Shown here: piece by piece, positions 11,591 through 23,790 of the stretch
Position numbering within the stretch: the first letter of the stretch is position 1
How the letters are laid out: each line of letters opens with the position of its first letter
Assembly (NCBI RefSeq): GCF_030272615.1
Contig: NC_081411.1
Location: forward strand, 215,744,654 to 215,808,653
Origin: Cryptomeria japonica
Lineage: Eukaryota; Streptophyta; Pinopsida; Cupressales; Cupressaceae
Direction: 5' to 3'
DNA: 64,000 nt
Notes under the pieces: model-generated
What the model was told of the DNA's origin: nothing
Databases searched by the model: none
What the model saw: the letters and a program-made list of their open reading frames with translations, nothing else
Translations under genes and position numbers: made by a program

Positions 11591-12280
11591 TAGTCAGATA
11601 AAATTCTTCTACTAATTATAAACAATTTTAGATAGAAATGTTATTCATACGCAGCGTTGTGGCGTTATCCTAGGCTTTTATGTTATTTGTTATCCTCTAC
11701 AAGGTATCCTTATTTCAAAGGGTTCAAAGGTAAACAACTTTTTGGTAGCAAATTTCATAGGATCTATAAATTTGTTATGAATTAGAACCATGAGTAAATT
11801 TATGCTTAATGTCTATGCTTAGCAGAGAAATTTTGTAATTAAAATCCTTTCTAAAATTTTATAGCCTTTATAGATTTTCTCAAATTATGAGCATGAGTAG
11901 AAACATAGTTATAGAGGTCCCTACACTAATCTAGCAGAGTTTTACATTGTTATAAAGGTCGTAAACTATGGCTCAATTCTTTGAATTAATGTCATCAGTA
12001 GAAACATAGTTGTAGATGGTCATACAAAGTTCATGACCAATAATGATTTTAGATAGATAATATATTGATAATCAAGCGGTCTTTTATACTATTGTAATAG
12101 CCATCGAGTACAGTACAAGCGTACAAATAAATCGCATTCCAATACTAAGTATAAATAAATTTATAGAAAATGATAGGAGAAACCCTCTATAAAAATTGTT
12201 GCAATACTTTAACGTGTGTAACTTTGTTATCGATGTTGACCCTCAAATGCCCCTCTACAATTATGTTCTGGCCATATAAG
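11591..12280. repeat. Degenerate module remnants
   Basis: Contains another CTCTACAAGGTA box (11695-11706) and short phrases shared with 9860-10190, such as taaaggtcgtaaactatgg and tgtaatagccatcgagtaca. No gene is visible. Confidence 0.4.
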
Positions 12281-12500
12281 TTAAGGTTGTAAACTTGTAC
12301 TGAGGGGGCCTTTACTTGCAAAAGTATAACACTTGTTGGGCAGCTTATTTTCCACTGTTTGGTCGTTTCCCCTCATAGCACTGGTGAATATAGTTGTCCT
12401 TGTCACCATTGACTGCCACGAATCCTGAACTGTTTGTTGTCCTTGTGTTGGTAATGCATTAGAAGTGTACAACACAATCCACTGTGCTGCCATTCTATCA
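12281..12500 (+). repeat. Second, diverged copy of the Helitron leader
   Basis: Aligns loosely with 7500-7700: the same G-run opening and a shared later block (aatcctgaactg against aatcccgaacta). Many C or G positions of the first copy are T or A here, as expected after CpG decay. It may mark the 5' leader of an older Helitron whose later part carries the RPA gene. The homology is judged by eye. Confidence 0.35.
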
Positions 12501-12834
12501 GTTAGAAGCTACTCATGAACAATTTGATTTTTCCTGGATGTAAAGTAAATGTATAATTTGTTAAATGAAATTCATTAGTATACTTTTCTTGTCTTCTCGT
12601 TTCAATTCTTATTTTCACCCGAATTCTTTATATCCTGCGACTTTTCGATTTTTAACGTTTTCAGTTCATGTTTTTTGTAACCAGTCAATAATTTTATTTT
12701 TTTTAATTTCCTAAAAAAAATGATTTTCTTCGACATAGGTTGTATTTTTCTCTTGTATTAACTTTTTAAGTGATCAATTTTGATTTTGTGGTTCCAACAT
12801 AAAAGAGCCACATTAACACAATCAAATTTCTACA

Positions 12835-13134
12835 ATGCATAGAGGAATCAAAGAAACAAAGGATATTAACAATGTCATTGCAAACCTGTTGCAAGAGAGC
12901 AACAAGATAAAGGACAACCTGAGAAAGATAATTCATCAGTATGAATGTAAAATGGCCAAGCAATCAATAAACTCCCCTTCTACTGCTTCCATTGTTGTTA
13001 CTTCCTTACATAGTATGGTATTATACCCTCTTCCAATACCAACTGCTAAACAGTTAACTAATCCATTGGCCATTTTCATGTTAGGAGACAAGATCCTTAA
13101 ATGGAATGATAACCAACTTGGATGGGTTGCCTAG
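12835..13134 (+). CDS. Unrecognised 99-residue ORF in Helitron A
   Basis: ATG start, TAG stop. The first 40 residues are polar and likely helical or coiled (NNVIANLLQESNKIKDNLRK). The end is more mixed (GDKILKWNDNQLGW). I do not recognise a family. It lies between the second leader-like block and the RPA gene in the same orientation, so it could be an extra exon of the Helitron transcription unit or a captured gene piece. Splice-site context is not convincing, and a chance ORF cannot be excluded in DNA of this composition. Confidence 0.25.
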   Translation: MHRGIKETKDINNVIANLLQESNKIKDNLRKIIHQYECKMAKQSINSPSTASIVVTSLHSMVLYPLPIPTAKQLTNPLAIFMLGDKILKWNDNQLGWVA

Positions 13135-14009
13135 GTAGATCCTTTGTCTCTTTAATTACTGAGTGTTTGATCAGTTGAACTCATGTTTTGATTAGATTTT
13201 GAGATTAAACGTAAACTTTGTGATCCTTGTACTTGATTGATAAATGTCCAAATCATAAACTGAAACTTTATATTTTCGTACTCATATGCCTATTACAAGT
13301 AAAGTAATAGAATCATCCATCCATCAAAACTGTTGATAAAATTTTACTTTTTTTATGTCAATTGTCCACTTACTTTTACTAATCCAACCTGATGGATTCC
13401 TAAATACCTACAAATGTGGATGCATAAGAGACATTTTTAAAATTAGATGGAGATAATAAAACCACAAAAAAAAGAACACACTACAAATTATGATTTCTTT
13501 TTTATCTACAACTTTCCTATTTACTAGGATTTAGCTACGTACTTATCCACGACAGTGAATTACTCAATCCATTATGCCTTTCAATCTCTTCTAATAGAAT
13601 ATTTGAAATGTCATAATAGGATCACAATCAACTTTGTTCTGCAAGGAAATATACTAGTCCAGACGTCAGGACTTCTTTCGTCAAACTGAATCTGAAACCA
13701 TTTTTTACACTAACAAATAGGTAAATTAACCTTCTCTTGAAAGTACATCTTTGTTCGCTACAAATTTGATTCCCTCCTTTTCTATATTTTTTCCAAAACA
13801 CAAAATACTTTCCTACTCGTTAAGATTTTGATTTATGAACATATCTTTACGTGTCAATATCTTTATTTGACGATAATATGTACAATATTGCATTCTTCCA
13901 ATTATTTTAACTTATACGTATGAAATAAATTAATTACTTGTTAATAACATGTACTGGCATGTATGTTAAGCCCTGAGATTCCTCTGAAATTTAAATCTCT
14001 CTATCCAAA
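13135..14009. other. AT-rich spacer before the RPA gene
   Basis: No gene. It contains a decayed CTGCAAGG box near 13640 and probably includes the promoter and 5' UTR of the RPA gene. No confident TATA box was chosen, because TATA-like strings are frequent here by composition. Confidence 0.3.
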
Positions 14010-16228
14010 ATGTCATTTGCACCAACCACCTCTCAATCTATAGAGCAATCAACAATGCATCCTTCGGTAAGCTAATACCTCATACCTTTTTATAAAAAAA
14101 ACTTTGTTGTCATTTATTTCATAATATATCTTTCTTTTTTATTTCATTCTTTCCATTCTGACATGCACCCTTTTTCCTAACATACACAAATATAGTTGAG
14201 CATTCTGTAATTTACATAACTGAATTACATACACTCCAAAATAACAAACAATACATTAAAGAATAACCACATATATGTCTTTGTAGCCCTTCACATTAAA
14301 TCCTCTATATTGATATTATTTTTATATAGGAAAATACCCAAGACTGTGCCCCTACCCCATTTGCAATTCAATCTATCAATGTTGGGGATGAGCTTCCTTC
14401 AACATTGCTACAAGTTTTATCATTTCAGAAAATGCAGGGTAGCAAAGATGATACAAACAGATATAAATTAGTGTTGTCTGATGGCACATACATGCAGTTA
14501 GCAATTTTGCCTTCTAAGTATGCCACTCTGATAGATTCAGATGCTCTAAAAATAGGCTCGATAGTCCTGTTGTCCACTTATACTTGCATATATGTATGGA
14601 ACACAAGGTAGGAAACATACTACGTTTATTAAATACAATATCCTTCTTTGCTATTTAATTGTTTCCAGCTACAATTCAAAGAAACTTAAGGAAAAGTCTT
14701 TTCATTTTACAGGACTATTATAATACTTAGTTTACAAGTCAAACAAAGTGATTGTCAATTCTTTGGCAAACCAGTATACTTGTTCAAAGAACAACAACCA
14801 GAAACGATGAGTGAAGATACATCATCATCGTCTAAACGTTCTCTTCAGTTTTCTGTTGAATTACCATCCCCGCAAAGTGCAACCTTTGAAAATATAAGCC
14901 CAATCAAAAGTTTAAATCCATACCAAAACAAATGGACAATCAAAGGCAGAGTTACTCATAAACGGTCTATAAATCCATACAGTACAGCTACTAAGAATGG
15001 CCACGTCTTTAGTTTTGACATTGTCGACACTAAGGGATGTGAAGTTCGAGTTACATGTTTTGACGAAATAGCTGAACTACATTCTGACCGTGTGGAAGTG
15101 GGTTCACATTATGTCATTTCTAAAGGGTCCATTAAGGAAGCAAACACAAGGTACAACAAACTGAACAGTTATTTAGAGATCATCATGTCTGGTGCCTCCA
15201 TATTAAAATGTTGCGGCCATGAAGAAGTACCAAATCAAGAGCACTCCCCTTTCATTCTTATTAGTGAAGTTTTTCAGGTAACTAATAATACATTAGTTGA
15301 CATCATTGGTGTTGTTGTACACGTTGGAGATATCATTCCAATCCATAGGAAAGATGGCACTCAAACACAGAAGAGAGTTGTTAGAATTAATGATCTCTCA
15401 GGGTCACCAATTGATATCAACCTATGGGGTCCAACATCACATCAAAGAGGACTAGAATTAAAAAACATGTTAACTAGTGATAGTGTTCTTATACTTGTTG
15501 TACGTAATGCTCGGGTTGGTTATTTTAATGGTAAGGTTGTTAACGTAATAGCTGCAACAACATTACATATTAATCCACCTTTCCTAGAGGCAGAACCCCT
15601 CATATTAAGAGGAAATCTTCCCTTGCATACTCCATATTTTTCTGCAGCAATTACCCACATTAATGGCAAATACACTAGAATGACTATTTCATCAATCCGT
15701 GAACGTATGAGTGTGAAACCAGAAACTATTGAAACCACTTTATTGGTTGTTCTAAGATTTGTAAACGTAACAAATAAAACTTTATATTACATAGCTTGTC
15801 CACTAAAAGTAAATGAAAAGCCTTGTAAAAAAAAATGCACTCAACAGGTTGATGATTCATGGTTTTGTCCTAGATGTGAAATGACCATGGCAGAATGCAA
15901 TTACAGTTACCTTTTACCAATGAAGCTACAAAATGTAACAGGTACTATTTGGGCTACTACTTTTGATGAGGTTGGAACTCAATTGATAAATAAAATTGCA
16001 AAAGAGCTTTGTGCACTGCAAAATGATACGATAACAACACAAACACCTTGCTCTATGATTAATAAACTTGTCTCACATCGCTACTCATTCACACTGCTAG
16101 TTTCTACTAACACGTGCAACTCTGAATCAAAGATGAAAGTTACAATCAACAAAATCTATTTTGTTGACTATAAATCTGAGTGTGATGCATTACTTGTAGA
16201 GATTGCTTGCCTCTCTACACAAGCTTAG
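14010..16228 (+). CDS. RPA1-like (RPA70) single-strand DNA-binding protein, three exons
   Basis: Proposed exons are 14010-14066, 14330-14607 and 14713-16228, with GT...AG introns (donors GTAAGC and GTAGGA; acceptors ATATAG and TTACAG). They join in frame to 616 residues with no internal stop, close to the normal RPA70 length. Residues about 30-115 match the RPA1 N-domain (RYKLVLSDGTYMQLAILP, then IGSIVLL). The DBD-A OB fold starts near residue 178 (LNPYQNKWTIKGRV), DBD-B follows near 290-400, and DBD-C from about 445 has the zinc ribbon with Cys 474, 483, 497 and 500 (ACPLK...C...WFCPRC). RPA70 coats single-stranded DNA. Plant Helitrons often carry such a gene, presumably to protect the strand displaced during rolling-circle transposition. 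It lies upstream of Rep-helicase in the same orientation. The start at 14010 is the only ATG giving an in-frame short first exon; a longer 5' part cannot be excluded. Confidence 0.9.
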
Positions 16229-17624
16229 CTATATTAGGCGTTTTGCCTAATTACAAAACTTTTTGTTCATAAAACAGGTATTACATTTGAAATTTTACAT
16301 ATTTTATAGTACGACAATCCTACACATAACTTTACATATGGATGTCTTCGTAGCTTTATCGCTTTTCCTTTGAATACTGCAATATGTAGAACTTTTTTGT
16401 ATATTAAGATAATTCTACTTACAAATACAAATGATTATTTTCTATGAATACATGACTACATCTATATATATGTATATGTATATGTATATGTATATATATA
16501 TTTCTTACATAGATAACAGATTGCATTAAAATTTCACTATTATCTCTTTGCAATTCTTTCCTTACCACATAAACTTTCCTACTGTCATGCTTATTACTTT
16601 TGCATGTACTATTATAATTAAAATCACCCCATTTATGTATGCATAAATATTATAATAGAGAATTTGTATCTCAATAACTATCTATATTTAGTTTAAAAAT
16701 TCATACACACATGCAAACAATCACATCTACAATTGGATGTTAAACGGTAAGAATTTGCATGTCTGCATACATATATATTTATATGTTTATGCACAACTAA
16801 CTATACAAGGCTTCAAACTCTTCGGGAAAAACTCACTACTACATTGCACAATACGTTTAGCTACATACTCATCTATGCTGGTTAATTGCCTTGCAGAATA
16901 AATTTCCTTTCCTTGAGATTCCTCTCGTATATAAGTACTTATTGTTCATGCTTTCCTGTACAATTACATATTTACATTTAGCTCAAAATTCTAGTTATCT
17001 ATTCCTTTCATACATTAATGATTTTCGAGCAATTAATTTCTTCAACTATGATCTTTCTACAAACACAACACACTTTTCAATATCTTTTTTACCTTGCATT
17101 CTTAGCTTTAATTACTCTCTTCGCCTATGATGTAAAGATGCTTATTTATATTCCTATATAAAGACTGCATACTCATGTATGCTGGTTACTTACCTTCCAG
17201 AACACAAAATGGTTTCCTTCAAATTTATTTCATATAAAATTATTTACAATTCAACCCAAATTTCTATTCATGTCATTACTTGCATTTTTAGCTTTGTTTG
17301 CACTTTTTCTGTATCATATGAACATACTTAAGTATATTTGTACATATATATAAGTATCTATAAATAAATAAATATTTATAGAAAATTTATACATATATGC
17401 ACATATATATCTATTTTTATTTTTGCATATCTATTTCTACAAGCATATACCTACTTATATATAGTTTTTTTTAATAGATATATATTTACACATGCACATA
17501 TTTGTATGTATATCTATATATATGTATAAATATATACATATGGAGAAATATATATCTATAATCACAATCTCGAAATGTTATCGTACCCAAAATTATAAAA
17601 AAATACCAAATATACAAAAAAATC
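16229..17624. other. AT-rich intergenic part of Helitron A
   Basis: The 3' flank of the RPA gene and spacer before Rep-helicase. 16460-16502 and 17330-17570 hold TA-rich microsatellites of the tatatacata type. Reverse-type boxes (CCTTGCAGAATAAA near 16892, TACCTTCCAGAAC near 17190) echo the module boundaries seen at 8-11 kb. No gene is supported; the ORF 16891-17130 has no recognisable features. Confidence 0.4.
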
Positions 17625-18410
17625 TATACAAAAATATATTTATACATAGTTATAGAATTTAATATATGTGCATATCTATATATACAAATATTCACATATT
17701 TCATTGATATGTATATATACATGTGTATATATATACATAGATCTATATGTAAATAAATTTTATTAATTTGTGCATATGTATATTTCAATAATGTCTTTGG
17801 GAAGGGAAATCATAAGTAAACACTACAGTCAGCAAAACACACATTAGTAAATTGAACACTTGCACAATAAATATATCTCGCAACAAAATGACCACAACAA
17901 AATAAAACAAAATAACAGTACAGATTAGATTAACCCGTTTCCAATACCCATACGTTTCTAAATACTACTCAACCAAGCATGTGTATACTAAGAAGCCAAC
18001 ACGATTTCTATCCACCCAATATACAAATCAAATTCTATACAAAAATATATTTATACACAGTTATAGAATTTTATATATATACACGTGTATTTATATATGT
18101 GCATATCTACGTATACAGATATTCACATATTTTCTTGATATGTATATAGACCTGTGTACATATATACATACATCTGTATGTATGTATGTACAATTTTATA
18201 TATCTGTGCATATGTATATTACAATAATAGCTTTGGCGGGAAAACTCATAGGTAAGCACTATATTCAACAAACTATACATTAGTAAATTGAACACTTGCA
18301 CAACAAATACATCTTGCAATAAAATGACCACCACAAAACTAAACAAAAGAACAGTACATATTAGATTAAGCATTTTTCAATTCCCATACGCTTCTGAATA
18401 CACACTTCAA
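17625..18410 (+). repeat. Tandem duplication of about 0.4 kb
   Basis: Unit 1 runs 17625-17972 and unit 2 18036-18410, offset by 411 at the start and 436 at the end because of small indels. Both open with tatacaaaaatatatttata, pass through a TA microsatellite and share a later phrase near acattagtaaattgaacact. The duplication sits just upstream of the Rep-helicase first exon. No protein is supported; the tyrosine-rich ORFs here are microsatellite translations. Confidence 0.7.
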
Positions 18411-18470
18411 TGTTTTCTCTCTTTAGTTGTGAGAATTCTAACATACCTCTATTCTCTTCCAACTATTAGA

Positions 18471-20886
18471 TATCTATTGAGCCTTCCACTCAAGAAGGTG
18501 ATGCCATCAAATGGAGGAGAAAGCAAACCAATAGAACTTACTATACAAAGAATAGAGGCAATATCTCCAACAAACGCCAAATGAAGCGTCGTGCACAACA
18601 AACATCTGATAGTAACTCAGACATCGTATTACAAATAGAAAGCAATGACCTTGAGTGAAGTAATGTACCTCAAACACATTCTACTGCTCCTGAACTCACC
18701 GTGCAGACTCCTTCATTCCTACATGCATTATCTAACTTCCGAAAAAGAATTTATATGTTGGAGCTCATGGAGGCATGCATTGTTTGTAAAGAAAATTATG
18801 TGGGAATGACTATTAAAAATATCAACCATGCAGTTATATGCATGAGATGTTCTATTGAAAGAGGACTCCATTGTTTCTCATTATCAAACAATATGGGCCC
18901 AGGTGAGCAACCTTCTATTATAAAGTGCCTTTCTCAAGTAGAAGAAATGCTCATAGCAAGGATTGCCCCTATTTTGCAAGTTACTCATGCAAGGGGAGGA
19001 CAATATAAGTATTTTGGTCACACAATTAACTTCCCACAAGATATTTCAAAAATTGCATTATCATTGCCCCGCAAAATTCACCATTTAGAAATCCTTATTG
19101 TCCGTAGAACTAATCTACAAGGATTAACTTATGATTGTTATGTGAATAGGTTTCACGTCATGAATGCATTGACTTACAAAATCAAGCATGACCAATACTA
19201 TAAAGATGTTGTCATTGATTTAGATGCAATACAACTATTACCAGAGCACAACACTGACATTTCAGACCTTTTGTATTCAATACCTTCACCTCAAGAAGAA
19301 CCTATACAAGAAATTCCTAATGTGCCCAACATCAACAATGAAGAAGAAGTAATACAAAACTCTTCTTCCTTCACTCCACAACTGCCATCCTCAATACCTA
19401 AACTTGATGCAATCAAGACAATCCTACATCTAGATGATACCGAGAACAATGTTGTCCCTTGGCCACAAATCAGTACATCTCCTATCGATGAGTACAATAC
19501 AGAAGGCCTACTTTTAATGGCATTCCCCACATTGTCCCTAATGGATTGGCTTTACCACTTCAAGACAGAACAAGACATGTACATTTACATGAATATGCTT
19601 TGCACTAAATCAAATATTTCGATCAAAGATTTGGCCAACATGTCCATTTTAGATATTATATCTATAACCTTATGATGAGGCATTGATCTCAACAATCAGT
19701 TGTTGTTTTCATAGAGACAAATTTAGAAGATTCTCTTCCACTAAATCTTCATGGCCTAAGAGAGTACTTACAAAACACACCACAAATGATTTAACAAATC
19801 ATATCATGCGATATGTTCCCTCCTTGCGTGGAACACACGTATTTTGGAGCAAATCCTGTAGAGACCTTACGATAATGATAGAACAATTAGGTCCACCTAC
19901 ACTATTCTTTACTCTAAGCTCGGCTAATACAAAATGGCCTGACCTGCATAAGTTGTTCCCAAAAACACAGTCAAATACTGTGCACCACAACAGAATGCAA
20001 TTTATTGAGAATTTAGTCAATAACCCACATATAACAACTTTATACTTGCACTTAAGATTTCAGATATTTCGTGATGAAGTCATTGTCAAACAGTTGCATG
20101 CCACTGACCACTGGTACAGATATGAATGGCAACACCGAGGCTCTGCCCATATTCATGGCTTTCTTTGGCTGCCACAAGCACCTAATATTGACAACCTTGA
20201 TTCGTCGAACCATGAAAGCATTCAATCAGTAAAAAACTTATTTGACCAGTACATCACAACATGGAATCCACGCACTGAAGTGGACCACTTAAACAAGCAA
20301 TATATACCTGCAATTTCAAATCCATGTCTTTCAAATACAGGTGTAATTTCTAGATCTGAGCCTTGCACTGATTACACTGAATTAGTGAATGTTGTTCAAT
20401 GCCATATGAAGTGTCTAGAGTATACTTGCTTGAAAAAAAACTCAACACTTAAATGTCGATACAAAGCACATTGGCCTGAACAACATGACTCATCATTGAC
20501 TTTAGACCATAATAATAACCCATCATACAAGCCAGCAAGGAATGATAGTCGCCTCAATGTTCACAACCCAATGATGCTCGCCATATGGAGGGCTAATGTT
20601 GACTGTCAGGCAATATGCTCCAAAAAGGCAATTCTCCAATATATCTCAAAATACGTATCGAAAACTGAACATAAATCAGAAAGCTATATTGACATATTAA
20701 AAAGAATTGTTGGATTAATAAATTCAGAAGATACAATTCTCTTAGCATATCATAGATTCATGATGGGAATTGTTGCTGATAGGGACATTAGTACTCAAGA
20801 AACTTGCCACATGTTGCTTAAACTCCCCTTGATCTCTTGCACACGTCAGTTTGTGAACCTCAATGTTGGAAAAAAAATCTTCCAAC
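18471..20886 (+). pseudogene. Helitron Rep-helicase, N-terminal and Rep part (broken)
   Basis: This is the first part of the Helitron transposase. An acceptor-like ctattctcttccaactattag ends at 18470, and the reading opens with an Arg/Lys-rich segment (WRRKQTNRTYY, KRRAQQTSDS). A TGA at 18656-18658 interrupts it. 18701-19530 carries the Cys pairs (CIVC, CMRC), MGPGEQPSII and VEEMLIARIAPI typical of the N-terminal domain. Frameshifts near 19530 and 19795 and stops near 19606 and 19684 follow, but conserved blocks continue across frames. 19795-20886 is the HUH Rep nuclease: EWQHRGSAHIHGFLWL holds the HxH metal motif, and QYISKYVSK carries the two catalytic tyrosines. The solo LTR then splits the gene; the coding sequence resumes at 24711. 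Confidence 0.9.
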
Positions 20887-20984
20887 TGTAATAACCCACC
20901 ATAATTAACTCAACAAAATTGACCACTCTTTTTTTTTGTGTGTGTTTAATTTAATCATTGTGTTTGATTCAATCACATACTCTG

Positions 20985-21140
20985 GGCATCCATCCATTTG
21001 GATTAGGCATTCATCCATCCGGGATGAGCATCTAACCATACGGGTTAGGCATTTGTCCATACGAGACATAAGATTTCATCTATCCAATACGGGATAGGCA
21101 TCTACCCATACGGGGTAGGCATCTATCCAATCTGGATAGA
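20985..21140 (+). repeat. Short degenerate repeat, atacgggrtaggcatct type
   Basis: Six or more imperfect copies of a phrase like gggataggcatctaccca, at a spacing of about 20-28 bp, near the 5' end of the solo LTR. Their function is unknown; such subrepeats are common in long LTRs. Confidence 0.6.
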
Positions 21141-22184
21141 AGGTGCTCTGGCCAGAGACTTAGACTCATCAGGACCATTCGGGTCCTGAGCCACTCACTA
21201 AGTACTACACTCTTCTAACAGAAGTGCACCGAGGTCGCCGTCCTTAGGAGTAATTAAATAACAAAATACAAGCTTGAATTCTGCCTCGAAATTTGGCTTA
21301 AAGCCTCAGGAAGTCAAGCGAATCCATACGGGATTCCTTCCGAGTATGCATTGAATTACCTTTTTTTTTCATTTTAATTATCTTTCAAATTATAATTCTA
21401 TTCAATCCTTCTATACCAATCCTAGACCCCACCCACAAACACCTGAGTACGAGGGACAACTTCATTCCAAGACTACCTACATACCCACTTCGGCACGGGA
21501 TCAAGGCATAAAGTATGTAGTTCTATTTTCTACTCTATGGTTTGATGTAAACTGATTAGTGGGTACGCAACCCTTTCTAGGGTCAATGTCCCAGATAGTT
21601 TCTCTGCGGTTGCTACCCACGATGGCAGAGCTTAGGCAAAGGCTCAAGATGGCCTATTGCTTGTGGCCTAAAACAACTAGATCCTAATTCTTATCATGAG
21701 CATCACCCTTGACCAATTGTCAATCGACAACAATTCTTCGAGATTAAATCAATTTTACAAAAGCATTTCACTCATCATCCCTATAGGGGTTTACTATAGT
21801 TTAACTCAGCAAATGAAAGATCATTTTAGAATTATCTTATTAAATTATCGATCCAAGGGGGATTACCCGCCTCTTGGATTTTAACTTCCAAGTGTCCCTT
21901 ATTACTCCCCGATGATTTATAGGGACGATGCCATAGACGTCATTGATGTAAATTTATTAGGCATTAGGTGTAGTAGTTCAACACGACGACATTACCCGTA
22001 AGCATGACCTAGAGGCACCGTATATACCGAACGCTACTATGTTTTGGTTTCCATCTTCCTTTATTTAGTTTTCTAACTACGAGCTATGAAAACATCATAC
22101 TTGAAAACAACTACTAATTGAATGCGCAAAATTTAATTAATTGAAGTAACTACTTGAAATATAACTTGCATAACAATGACCATC

Positions 22185-22350
22185 ATGAAGCTTGCATATT
22201 AATAATTACATGTGTACTTGCATGAAAACGTCAATAAATGTAATTAATCTATAAGTAATTTGCATGTTATAAGAATAGCGCAACTTGCATGAAAACGTCA
22301 ATAAATGTAATCAATCTATAAGTAATTTGCATGTTATAAGAATAGTGTAA
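22185..22350 (+). repeat. Two-copy tandem repeat of about 76 bp
   Basis: The block acttgcatgaaaacgtcaat...ttataagaatag occurs twice with only two or three differences (about 22216-22283 and 22284-22356). It lies within the solo LTR. Confidence 0.65.
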
Positions 22351-22817
22351 CTTGCGTGCATGATTAAGCAACCCAAAAATAGTGATTAATTTAGGCATTC
22401 GATTCAAATCATATTAATGTGAATTAATTGCTAAAGGCCAACTAAGTGCCCCAATGGATCTTAAATGGAATGAATAACTCTAATTAAAAAAATTTGATAT
22501 AATATAATTTACGAATATAGAAATTTACCAAGGATAATTTAATTATGAATTTACTACACAATAATCCCCAATATTTATGAACTTTTCTAAGTTAAATTCA
22601 ACAACTTAAAATTTATACTAAGGAAAGAATTAACATTTCCTAAATTGTAATTAATAATAATTAAACTTAAAATTTAAACAAAAATAATTATTAGCAATTA
22701 ACTTGAAATTTAGCCCCAAAGTAATTACTAAAAATTCTAAATTGCAAATTAAAAAGAATATATATAAAAAACTAATTACAAAAATAAAATAAGCAAAATT
22801 TTTTGTTTTAATAGTAA

Positions 22818-22995
22818 ACTGGGGGGGGGGGTGGGGACCACGGGTCCCATCACCCTGCGGTTCTGCATGCGCAGGCCCGCAGGGTTGAGGGGACACCGTG
22901 GTCCCCTCCACTCCCCTGCGGCCATTGCCGTGACAATGACCGCATGGGTAGTGGGGGGTACCACTGCCCCCGGCGGTTACAATACCCGCCACCCC
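22818..22995 (+). promoter_or_regulatory. GC-rich island with hairpin in the solo LTR
   Basis: An 11-base G run is followed by GC-rich DNA with CCTGCGG (22854-22860) facing CCGCAGG (22877-22883), a perfect 7-bp stem. The flanks are extremely AT-rich. The strong local structure and composition fit an LTR promoter or leader region; this is inference. The two overlapping ORFs through it (22831-23073 plus and 22651-23076 minus) are composition artefacts. Confidence 0.35.
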
Positions 22996-23339
22996 CATAT
23001 GCCACCGATATTCATTCGAATATTTTTCGAAGACCGTGCTATTATAATTACATGCAACATTAATATATTTTAACATTTGGAATAAATTTAATATATATAT
23101 GGTTTCATATTCCCAATTACTTAATGATATATAAAAACAAAAGAGAATTTATTTATGAAAATAAGATCATGGATAAATAGATGATCAAACAATTGTTTTA
23201 GATTGATTTTACAGTAACAGGAGGTTAATATTTACAGAGAGAGAGAGAGCTTATTCCACCATTCGCAGGAAGAAAGTTTATTTCCAGATTTCACAGGGGA
23301 ATTGTTTATTTCCAGTATTCGTTTCCAGTATTCACAGGA

Positions 23340-23790
23340 GGATTTTATTCAACTAATATTCACAGAGATTCGAAATACTCACAGAGAGATTTAAAATACT
23401 CACACAGAGATTTAAAATAATCACAGAGAGGTTTAAAAATAATCACAGAGAGATTTAAAATACTCACAGAGAGATTTAAAATACTCATAGAGAGATTTAA
23501 AATAACCATAGAGAGATTTAAAAATAATCACAGAGAGATTTAAAATACTCACAGAGAGATAAATAATCACAGAGAGATTTATTTAACTAAAATTCACAGA
23601 GAGATCTTATTCAACTCACAGGGAAATTTATTTAATCTAATAATCACAGAGATATTTATTTAATCTAATAATCACAGAGATATTTATTTAACTAAAATTC
23701 ACAGAGAGATCTTATTCAACTCACAGGGAGATTTATTTAATCTAATAATCACAGAGAGATCTTACTCAACTCATAGGAAGATTAAAGAAT
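23340..23790 (+). repeat. cacagagagattta minisatellite in the solo LTR
   Basis: About 17 imperfect copies of a 20-30 bp unit built on tcacagagagatttaaaata, some with ttatttaactaaaa spacers that form a higher-order unit near 23590-23760. This is a local tandem expansion with no coding sense. Confidence 0.75.

Noticed and set aside
17981-18373. Tyr/Ile-rich ORFs on both strands
   Set aside because: They are translations of TA-rich microsatellite DNA within a tandem duplication.
22651-23076. Overlapping ORFs on both strands in the GC-rich island
   Set aside because: They cross a poly-G run inside a solo LTR; composition explains the lack of stops.
23340-23790. CRISPR-like array of cacagagagattta repeats
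   Set aside because: Repeats are imperfect, spacers are of the same composition and not unique, and the site is in a plant LTR; it is a minisatellite.
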